In this document: one piece after another, positions 32,701 through 44,700 of the stretch
How the letters are laid out: every line of letters starts with the position of its first letter
Position numbering within the stretch: position 1 is the stretch's first letter
Notes under the pieces: model-generated
Seen by the model: the letters and a program-made list of their open reading frames with translations, nothing else
What the model was told of the DNA's origin: nothing
The model's database searches: none
Made by a program: the position numbers and the translations under genes
Assembly (NCBI GenBank): GCA_949752745.1
Contig: OX457026.1
Location: 73,906,742-73,970,741, forward strand
DNA from: Protula sp. h YS-2021
Taxonomy: Eukaryota > Annelida > Polychaeta > Sabellida > Serpulidae
Reading direction: 5' to 3'
DNA: 64,000 nucleotides

Positions 32701-35700
32701 ATGAAGCTTTTCTCTTTCGGTGTTGCTACACACAAGAAAACACTGCATCACTGACTGACATGAAAAGGGTTACCGGACACTTGCAATCACCTGTGTTAGG
32801 AACTGTGAAGGGCAATAATCAGCACATTGTGTGAACAAAATGGGCCAACGCAGTGTGCTCGTCATCCCACCTCCCTCCCAACAAAAAAAAAACAACAACA
32901 ACTTTCTTCATAAAAATTTCAAGCTGCGTATTTCAAAAGTTTGTAGATCAATCGTTATTTCAAGGACGAAGTCATGTTTCCGTTTTTATCTCTTCTTTTT
33001 ATGTTATCATTTTTGTTTGTGCTAAGCAGTCTGTATATGATTTTTCCCATTGATTTAGCACATATTATCGACGCATACTGAATTTCTGGCCAAGAAAACC
33101 TGCATAAAACACGGATATGAACACACGACAAGGAGAAGGCAACAATCGCAGAGATACAGTCTGCCCATGTTATTTTCCATTCCTTCAACGTTTTTAAATG
33201 ACAAAGACACCAGTTGAACCCCAATAACACACAAAGGTGAGTGAGAAGAAGGGAAAAACACCTATGGACAGTAAATGGCACACCACTGCGCAAAGTTCTG
33301 ACCTTTCCCTGGTGTTATTAGCATGACGCCGGACTTTCTCGCGCTCTTTTTTTTCCTCCGCCGTTTCATTGGGATTAGACTCCTCACCCGCGTCCCCATC
33401 CACCGAGGACTGGCCTGTTGAAAGTCTGCAAATGCAAAATGGCAGCTTGGAATTCGAAGCAATACGGGGCCTACCTTTCGCGAGCGTTATTGGCTTGCCG
33501 CCGCACTTTTTCGCGCTCCGCCTTCGCCTCGGGCTCCTCGTTGTCATGTGATTCGTCCGTGACGTCACTTTTGGCATCTTGTGAGCCGACCGACGACCTG
33601 GAAGAGCCGCACAACACGCAGTCACGTGACACGTGTCTCCCAGAGCAAGTCTACGCCGTTAGACTAGCTGCCTAAGCTGAAACCTAGGCTTTCAAACCGA
33701 GCTACCTAAGTCTTCACAAAGAATACCTAGGCTGCCAGGCAGAGGTACTTACGATGTCACGTGATCTAACAGAGCTGGGCTTCACAATGCGAGGTCCCCA
33801 AAGGCTGAGACCGGTGAGTTCGGTTATTACGTACATCTCTTTTCAATAACATTTTTATGAGTATATCTTCTAACTTACGTTTCTAATTCCACAAATAAAA
33901 CAGTACATGATCCTTTTAAACGTCATCATTTTCCTTAAGATGTTAATTAATCACGAGAACAATTCTTTATAAACGAATGCTACAGGGAAAAATTTTCCAA
34001 CAGTTAAAATTCAAAAGTTCACTTGACTATTTATACAGTTTACTGTCATCCAGTACGAGGTAAGAAAATTTTGAAGAAAAAATGTACATGTAACCAAGAA
34101 CTGACATTCATCCATCCGCAAAAGGACGTTTAAAAATACCACTCGGTCTGTCAAATTTCATACAGTGCTGAAAAAAAGAAGAAACAGACGAGTAAAAAAT
34201 ACCTGGATTTTTTGGCAGGAGGTTGGGAGGAGACGGATGCTCCTGACGGGATTTCAGGCTTGTACGTTTCTGACGTCGACGACTCCGCTCCATCTTTGTC
34301 TTTTTCCACCTTAATGTTGCGCTGCTCTGATCGCATCACATCTTTGCTCAGTAAACCCGGTCTGTTCTCATCTCCTATTTGTGTGTGGCTACTTGAACCC
34401 TGAAATGCACAGCGAAGCAAGAAATATGTTCATTTTGATACAGCTTTTAATGATAACCCACACGAAAAACTGAAATAACAAGGATTGTTTCCGCGCTCAC
34501 TCGCGTCGGTTTGTTTATGACAATCACTTACATAATACCGAGAGGAAACCTTCTGGTAGGAAGCGAACTTCCTTCTGACCTTCTGACCTCTTCAATTGTC
34601 TGGATACAATTCGCAATAGACATATTTACATGGAGTTAACATTCATCCTCATTTCCCTTAAAAAGGTTATGATGCTTTTAAACATTCGTTTCAGGGCGCT
34701 GATTTAAACAAGTTCGGTCCACTAGTTCAGACTCTGACCCAAACGATGTGATACTTGATTTGGGAAATAAATTCTAACAAAAAATTCGGAATGTATGTTT
34801 CCCAGTTTCTATAAAAAGATTTCGAAAACAGCCAAAAGGAAGAGAAAGTGAAAAAAATCAACCCGGAGTGCACAGAAGGCAAGACAATACAATGAATATC
34901 AGATGAAAATCCCTTAATTGGTAAGAAAATCACTGCCAAGTAAGTACCAGGACGCACCATGTACCGCAATGTTTTCAAGTTGTCAGAAGTATGTAGCTCT
35001 AATTTGCCGTAATTTGTTGGCATGTGGCTGATTGGAAAGTATCTAAGTTCACTTCGAAACACAAACATGCTAATTTACAAAAGAGCTCTGTACACAAACA
35101 GCCTCTTTTTTGTGCATTGTTGAATCGAAGAAGAAAAGGAACCGGTGTTTGAAAAGAAAACAGCCCAAGAAACCGTTCTTTTGTTTTAAATTAAATCCTC
35201 AAACACAGACAAAACCAAGAGGTCATCAGCTACAATATATACTGGATCCAATTTTCATTCCCAATACATTTGTTCCAGGCGCTTGCAGATTCCTGGGTAA
35301 CGCACAAAAAACAAATAAGAATGCAAAACATAAAACCCAAAACACGCGCTTAACGGTTCAGGTCGAGTTATCGATATACCACAGGGAGAGAATACAAGAA
35401 GGAATTTTAAGTAAGCGAAATTTTAAAAATAACGTACGTCACAGTTTTGTACACTACCTTGCAATACTCTCAAAACAAAACAGAAATTTCGGGTCATATC
35501 TTACAAGTTCACTTTTACTATTTTTTAAACTATTTTTTGCTGAAGCGCCACCCCCCCCCCCCCCAAAAAAAAACACTGGATAAACTTTTCACTGCGAGCA
35601 CATAGGAGGTTCACGATTTCTGCAGCAATTGCACGTCTACTTTTCTTTTCTTTTTTTTCTTTTTGACCTAAGACATTTGAATGAAATACCCACTAATCGT

Positions 35701-38700
35701 GAATCACACTGCAGTGGAGCCGTAAATGCGATCGCAACTGAAAGACCAGCAAGCTATATAACCCAAAAAACACGTGATTACTCCGTAAATCCATAGAGTG
35801 GCTATCAAACCGTCCCGCCGCATGGCAGCCTGACGAGACAGAAGGGCAGAGGTTGCGGCACATGAATGACATATCAAACACGGTGTTGTGTCCACAGGCG
35901 TGGCCACAAGAAGCCTCTACACACCCTTTATCCTGACACTTCATCAAAAACTTGTTTTGTTTTGTTTTCAAGTTGTAATTGAGGTCCCCGACAGAGAGAT
36001 CTAAATAGAATTAAATCACCCACCGCCAATATTACTGGGCAAAAGAGGAAAGAAAACAAAGACTGCAGCTATTTGTGGCATCGACTTGTTGACGTAAACA
36101 ACGAAGTGATGCACAGAAAGATCCAAATACAATGGCTAACCGAAACGATAGAAATCTCTCAATTACGACTGAGAAAACGTGCGCCCGAGAAAAAAAGCCA
36201 AGCCAACTTTCGGCACTACCATCTTCATGATACATCGACGCATTAAGCAAGGAAGCCCGCGGTGAAAATATTACGGCGATTAGTCTTCATAGCGCCCGGG
36301 ACGAGTTGGGGAGTGTCAGAGCATGGCATCACACATCGCAAGGCGTACGGCATCGCTACGCTTCACCTCTCCTCTGAATGCCTACAACCGCTAAAACGCC
36401 CACGAATATTCCTCCCTCATACACAACCCTACGTCATTGTTTTCTTAGCCACTCAAGAAGATGGGGAAATAAGACCAGGTTCACAAGACTGAAGACGTCA
36501 TTTTTCACGGTGTGATTCGAATTTCTACAACTTCGTTTGCTGCTCCGTCGGTTACAACAGCTAAGATCTCGTGTAACACATCACTTACAGCTATTCACTG
36601 CCAATCATTTACGAATCCCGCAAATACTTGCCTTGCGTCTAATCCCAAGACACCGATTCAGTTTCAGACACAGATTAAGACTCACACTGGACACAGAGCA
36701 AGAGGCAACCGCTGTGCAACAACCAATGTTTACTTGAATTTCCAATGTTATAATCCCCATTACATTTTTCAATCTCAAGTTACCCCTGGCTGATTGGTTC
36801 ATACTGATTGATCATTTACATCAGAAATAAAGGCTGCTCATCCAGTTGTTGACGAAGGGTGACCACACCTACCTGGCTAACCGCCTCTGCCGTTTTCGCA
36901 TACTGTGGGAACTGGACTGTACCGTTTGCCTGACCGTATGCCGGCACAGCCGCGGCATTATTGTATCCATTCTGCATGGCAGGCTGGTTCTGATCCAGAT
37001 AGAACGGGTATCCATGGTACCAGTCATACCACAACGACTGCGAGTAGTTATTGTCGCAGAAATAATTGCCTTTATTCCACTGTTCCATGATGTGTGCACA
37101 GTACAACTGTCCGCGTACAACTAACACGGTGTACTGGCTAGGTATCCGCCTTTATCCTTACAGTCTTTATAATTGACACATACAAACAACACGGTATCTC
37201 AAACTCTCTTACCGGTTTTCCCCCCTTTATTATTGCCACATTTTGGCAGCCTTGCTATAGCGAAAAGAAAGAATACTAGATCTTAAGATGGCATATGTTT
37301 TTGCTTTGTGGTTTCAATTTGGGAGCCTGCTAAGTTGAGAATTGTCACTGACCCAAGTCAACAATACCGTAGCTGCCGGGAGATTGCCATTGGCTGGAGC
37401 TCGCTGTTTACAGCTGTTCCCATCCATTGTTATACATCACGGCAAGAATTTACAGTCTCCACTTGGCGATTGTGTGCAAAGCAGTTTAATGTTGCGTATG
37501 CATTTACCAGACATCCTTGCTATGTTTTTGCGGAAGCCAGATTCAACGGCCAGACAGAGTTCACACAAGATGTCCAAGACAATGATAACTTTTGAAAGTA
37601 ACCAACTTTTGAAAGAGGCAATATCTTAAACACTTTTTTTCTAATATCGAAGGAAACACTTTATAATAGAAGCAAACAGATTCGATTTTCCCTAACTTAA
37701 GAGGAAATACCAATTTCCTTTAAGGAACGCGCATTCTTACGTCAAACCTGTCATCCAGTTTTGCTATGTTAATTACGTTTTGGCTGCTATGGCAACACCC
37801 ATGTGGCTGGCATTAGCACAACTTCAAGGAGCGCTGGGAAGATCTCCACTGTTTATTTACATGCGTCCGCAACAACACACCCTGATTGGCTTTCCCAACG
37901 GCTTCAATTTCACGTAGTTTATGTGGGAAGGCAAACAATAAACGAAGAGAAAGTGAGCGGGTGGGGTGGGGGGTGGGGGGGGGGGGGGTTCGTGCGGTGT
38001 GGTAGAACCACTTCCCGGTCCCTTTACACCAGACGCGCCAATCCGATGACATACAACCTCATTCCGACGGCTCATCAGCGAAAACCAGCTGCCTAATTAA
38101 GTGATTAAGCTTATCCCCCCTACCCATCTAAAAATACGCTTACTGTGGATATTACCAACAAAAACATCTGGCAATACTCAAAACTGTGGGATTTGCTGAG
38201 CAGAATTAAAAGAGCACAAAGTCAGGCAGCCATGCCTTGGAATTCTGCGAGATTTCAATCAAGAGATAGCTCGGTACAACGCTTTCATCTTTTTATTCAA
38301 TTAGGCAATATCTGTCTGCTCTTGTTGCGATCGCATCACTTTATGTTTTCACCGTCTTGTGGTAGCATCGTATAGTACTTTCATTTCAGCAGCTTGCCTG
38401 AGAGAAGGCGGTAAAGGGAATGAGGCAACACGAGCAGGACCGGACACAAGTTCATATATATCAATCATTTACGTCCCTTCATTTTTGCAAAGAACCTAAA
38501 TGTATACTTGAAGCTTCACCGTAATTTTAATACACTCGTACACGTTTTTTTTAACTTTCAGAGGAAACAAGTACTAAACCACAAAGAAGTGCCCTAAATG
38601 CGGAATAACGTGAATCTCAAGATTTCTGGTACCCCGACTCGTGCCCAATCGGCTCAGATAAAACACATGACACTACAGTTAATATAAGGATCTTTTAAAC

Positions 38701-41700
38701 AAGGCAACTGTCGTGAAAATTATCTGAGTTTTCAGAACTTTTCAAGTAATGTCAGTTCAACCTGTCAAAAATCGCCAAAACAATAAAATAACATCGGTCG
38801 TTACATAATTGAGATGCAGCTTTCAAGAAGCCAGTCTCACGTTGGGAGGAATCAACGTCAAAATTTACTCATATGTAGCATTTGTTTACATGTAGCAAGT
38901 GTCTATGGTTAGTGGATTTCTATTGCAGGCAATTAAAGGGCAAAAATAACCTCTGCACAAGTTGTTGTGGCCTTGTATTTAAATAATACAGACATGAAAT
39001 GTAAGGTAATCGCGCTTTCTAAGTGAGTATATCAAAATATTGAACACAGATTGTGCATATATCACGTTCAGCCTTAGGTGTAAATACAGGCATAATTCTT
39101 TTAAGTGGTACGGCTAGGTATACAGCAGAAACAGCTATTTACACAGAACCCCCCGCCAGTAAAAACATGGGTCGCATAACTCACGTAAACCAGCAACATG
39201 TGTGGTTTTTAAACCTCCACACCCAAGGCTTAAACTACTCAATCCGCTGTTTGAAATCACAACAGAGTGAGATGGGGGAATATTTCCCTGTCCATAAGGC
39301 ACGCTCAGAGATGACTTACGCTGTGTCACTCAGCCGTGGGCTAAATCCGCACAATCCTAATGTGACCTCGGCATAGGCGCAGAGGCTAGACCCGACGAAG
39401 GCGATATACTAGACATGCGCGGTTAAGAACAACGTCCTCATGGAATGCGCGGTGACCGCCCTGTGCATTTTTAAGAAGGCGTACAACAGCAGTTCAAAAA
39501 CAAGATGAGATTTTGTTTGTTTGCGGTTGTCTCCTACACGATAATTGTTTTCTGATTATGTATTACGGCAGAACCAGTATTTAAAGGAAAACTTGAGCTG
39601 CTGATGCTAAATAAGGTTTTATTTTTGAGCTCACCACATAAAGCAAGGAACTTAGTTTCTGACAGACCACCTGCGAATTGGTAACAACTTCAAAGTAAAG
39701 AAACGTAGAAAACTTCAGCCCAGAAAAGGTTAAAGTACTACAGGAGCTGTGCCAGCAAACAGTTCTGCTCGCGATGACCAGAGTTTAAGAAAATATGAAG
39801 TTCCCTTTAAATAGCAGAGCGACTTCCTAATATTTAAACTCATGAAAGGCTAGGCGACATTGAACTCAATACAACTACACACACAACGTTCAAAGTCCTT
39901 AAATCTCTGAACTTGTGCTTCCGCTCTTTAGTTTTTTTTTCCCATTTTCTTCTTTCTTTTTAAATTTCAAAGTTAAATTTGAATAGTTGTTTCCTCAAGT
40001 TAAAAGGGAATTCACTTGCTGTTACAATAAAGTACTAATCAATCAGTGCAAATGCGAGATTCTAAATGGATTTTAAAGAAAGTTAGCCTGTGCGTGCAGA
40101 TTTATTTTTAAATCACACTTCTGTTCGTGCACTTACCATATGTGGATGCTCTAAGACGTTCACTACAGGCAACTGCATGCCCATGGGGGCGGGATAGCCG
40201 GCGCCCTGGGCGTTGGGCGGCATGAGGCCCGTGGAATGTGGTAAGTGGTGCATGGGTGCGGGAACCTGCCCACCGGCTGCCATGCCGCCCGCCTCCCCAG
40301 CGTGCGTCCGTAAAACATGGATCGCGTCTTCTATTCTCTCCTCCATTTTACTTTGCTGAAACAAAAAATTGCAGTCAACATTTGCAAAAGATTTCTTTTC
40401 AGGAGAAAATTTTGAAATACGAACAGCACACGTCCTTATTAGGCACCATCAGTTGACTTTCTTATTAAAACCAATTACGTGCGATACGTCTTTTTAAGAC
40501 GATTTCAATCTTTGTCAGGAATTTAGAAAACTGAAAAACAATCAGCCAATATTTATTTTGCTCACACTTTGATAGGTCTTCACTTAAAACTGATTTTCTT
40601 AGTTGTAAACTAAACTACCGTGGGTTTCACGAATCAAATTCAGTTAGCCACCATCCCTCTTACCCACTTATTTGCCCCAAAATTTAATTGGTTAATTTAA
40701 TACATCAGCAATTTGTTATAAAGCACACAGACCAAAACCAGGAAAGCTGGACAGAATCGCACCACGAGATTTTGACACAAAGATAAAATTTAGTTAGTGT
40801 GTTTTTTTACCGACAATAAATATTAATTCTGACAAATCATAACATGTTGACATCAAGGTCAACATTCTCGTAATTGGTCAATATTATCTTCATACTGAAT
40901 CGAAATAAGTCAATATCTGCTTTGTTACACAGCTTAAACAGCTCTTTGGTTACAAAATATCTGTAGTATCTATCGACATTTGCATTCCGGTCAACATTGT
41001 AAAAATATTGACTGGGGAATCAGATTACACAATTTGCGCATGTCATGTAACAATACTTCCTGTTCACTTCAATATCATTATGTGCTAAGTATTTAATATG
41101 TTTTTTTTTTATTCATCGAACACAAGTGAAAGCAGTTTCTTCTCTAATCCCTGCTGGCTCCTATTTTTTTCTACTGGCGTTACTTTCTCACCAGATATCT
41201 GATTACATTTTGTATAATTTGGATATTTGTAACAGGACACAACGACAACGACGACTGATGTCAATTTAAAAAGTCCCTTCTCCCGAACACAAAGCCGTGA
41301 TTTGAAAGGAAATAAAGGGTACGTAAAGCGAGAAATTTGCCGTTTATTTTGCTTATCAATTTGTTGTTGCTCAACGGTTTACTTTTAATACCTCTATGTG
41401 TTTGTGTAATATATCTGTGGTTCGGTCCAAGACTTTTTCCATACAGCCCTGTTGTTGCATAACAGTTACTCATTCAACCATTTATTATTATTTTTCATTT
41501 CTTTCAATTTTTTATTATTTCCATACTAAAACTTTGATTACACAACTTAATAGATGTACTCTGAGTGTTTTGCAGATCTACTTAAGGTTACAATGGAGGC
41601 TATGAAATCCAGACGGCATTAGGATTTTTTTAAGATTTCAGAAAAAGACATTTTTCCAAAATGTGTTCATTTCAGAGCCGGGTTCAGAAAGATGAAGTGT

Positions 41701-44700
41701 TATATCAACTAGGCTACAGAGTTGTTAGTTATGATCCCCTGGTTCACAATCTATCTACACCGCAATCAGCCTTTTTTTTTTTTTTGTTATCTATTTACAC
41801 GTTACCTTTGGGTATCGCCCCTAAAAGACAAACAAGATATGTTCCATCAAGTTCAGTTCTTAAATGACGTGTTGTTGTACAACAAAGCGATGAAGTTTTA
41901 CCACACACAAAAGTGTCCGAACCACCAAACATATCTAAAATTTCCATATAGAAATGCTGGAGGACTCATAGAAGATTGAGATTAAGATTCGAGTATAATA
42001 TTTGCTACAGATCGCCTCTGCACCAGGTTAAGGACTCACCAAGGACACGAGATGACTTTGGAACTGAGACGAGGTAGAGCTGCCCGTATTCGGCCATTGA
42101 CTCGTGCCTACGCAACAGAACATAAAACAATGAGAATAATGGCATAAAGTATGCTATCACTTTTTTTAAAAAGAAAGTCAGATTATTATTGCCTTTTCTG
42201 ATCTCCAACCCCCCCCACCCCACCCACCTACAAGTTTGTAATCTCGACACCTTTGATTTCAATAGTGCTAAATCAGGCAGCGTCCAAAAATATATAAACC
42301 AGGGAACTGCCACAGGGTACTTCAGAAGTGGAAAGGTCTGTGAGGTCATCAGGAGAGAAGCCCCGTGGGACGGTGAAATGAAGGCTGAAATAATAACAAC
42401 ATGACGTGCGGGACTGTGAAATCAACATCAACAGATCTATTGCAGAGTTGTCACATCCCCTCGTCCACTCCCCTCCCCCCACGCCCCCCCCCCCCCCCCC
42501 CGCTGCCCTTCACCCAATCTTATGTTTACATTATAAAAGATCCTTTACTTATGTGCAATCAAGAAAACAACGTATGCTTCCAGTTAATTAGACAAGTAAG
42601 GCAAGTTGCTGTTTGGATTAGCAGCCGGTATGGCACGGGGCCGGTGGGTGAGGCTAATTCTGATATAACCCCCGGTCACTACATAAACTAATTACGCCTT
42701 TATGCCAATCATTTGTCGCCGCGAACATTTTCAAGCAGGTCTTTAGACGTCACAATACAAACCAATCACATCAACCATTATCGGCATTTTAAAATACTCC
42801 GAGATGAAAAAAATCACCACATTTCCATTTGAGACCTCTTGTTGTTCGCGCGCGCACCAAACGGCAAAATTTGAAATCCGCTCAACACTACCTGATATGG
42901 GTGGTGACGATGAAACTGGGGTGGAGGGATTTGAGCCATAACTGCCGGTACTACTTCCGGGACCGCCGTGTTCAGGTGTTGGATAAATCTGTAACGAGAC
43001 AAATAAGACACACTTCTAATCAATAAGTCTACATTTCTTTGGCAAATAACTACACGGAAGCCAGTTTACAAAAACAAATAACAATAATAAAAAACAAAAA
43101 CCAGCAGATAAATAAATAATCCATGATATACAAAAAATCAAATTTTGAAGAAGAAGTGAAGTGGCGTTGGGTATTATTCAAACGGTAAATCATTGGTTTC
43201 ATTAAGTAAACGGCAACTATATGGTTTTTCACTTACCCAATAGTTATAGGGATACGGTGTTGAGTAACAAGGATAGAAATGATTAATTGTATCGTTTTGA
43301 CCATACATTTTATCCGATACAAACAGCCTTCCTTTTTCCCGAAAAAAAAAAACACTTCGGGCCACAACACTTCTCTAGCGAAAGAAGTTTTTTATTTTAT
43401 CCTTAATTTAGCTCAAGAGGAATCTTTTCTTTGATTGCGACTAAATTGCCTTCTATTTCTCCTTGAAATCCAGTATGCCACATTTTATTTAGGCATGTTT
43501 ATGGGCTTTTCAACCTGGATGTCCATGTTTCACTGGATAAAATATTTTGTCGGTATCTACGCAAACAATACAGTTTAGCAGCAAAAACCCATTGCTATTA
43601 ATTACTGTGGACGAAAAGAGAACCGAAGGTGCAAACACTGGTGAGGAGAAAAAAGTAAAGGTGAAGAAGAATCGGTGTACAGGTGAAAATGTACACTTGT
43701 TGCGAGAGAACCGACGCTCAAAGCTTGGCGGGTCTTGTGCCAGTCCTTAACGTTACAGTATGCTCTACGTCATAGAAATATTCAGCTCTGTGCAACAAAA
43801 AGATCATCACGACTTCCCACTGCTGCTTAACGTATTTATTTTCCTCTCTCCCCTTGTTCATAACACCTGTTGCAGGTATGTTCCATATAAATACATAGTG
43901 ATATGTAAACGCAAAGCGAACTTATCCTTTCACCAGTAGCACTGTGCTGGCTGATTTAAATCTTGAACTCGTGCATTGAGTCACAGACATGGCTCTTTCC
44001 TCACAGCGTTAAATAAATAGCCGTAAAACCAGAATCTTGAGCTCTCTTTAAATTTGATAGGACTATAAGATTTTGACGATTTAATCTCTACGCTAAGGTT
44101 AAATGTTCGGAGAAAAGTTACAGCTGCAACATGTATTGCCTGGTTTGATATTTCAATGGGTTGTGAGTGCACCACTTAATTTCGTTTTTTTCCCTCTTTT
44201 CAACTGATGGCAATTTTATCAACAAAATAATAGATTTTCTCATCTAAACTTCTTTGTTATTTTCTAATAGTGAAATCTGATCAAAGTACAACGTTTGGTC
44301 TTTGTACCGGGAGAAGGTAGTAAGGTTCACCAAACTGGGAGTTTTCAGCAGAAAAATTCAAAATCTACACATCTCGCCGTAAATTCTTGATCTGTAACTG
44401 GATAGAGAGAGTTTCAACATGCTCCTGTGCCATCCATTGCCAGATCTATTCCACGACCCACAAAACATGTAATCATTATATTAAAGGAAAGCATCCGAAT
44501 AAAATGACGGGTCACAGAATATTGAATTTAATTGCTCATCAGTTTAGCGATCCATAACGTTTTCTAAAACTCATTTACCAAAGCACACATCCATCTTCAT
44601 TTCATAAGAACTTACTTGAACTCCCGTTTTTACTTCACTCAATTTCCGCCTACATTTTTTTCATGCTTTGATTTTTCACATTTTCCTGTGTATATTATTA

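Noticed and set aside
33757..33840. ATG-containing segment ([13 protein letters not shown]...) ending at GTAAGTACC
   Set aside because: Read from its ATG it ends in phase 0, which would shift the frame of exon 7 to an early stop; only the short phase-2 reading is kept, as a weak microexon idea.
35693..35971. Cys-rich minus-strand frame between exons 1e and 6
   Set aside because: No consistent zinc-binding spacing and no fitting splice sites.
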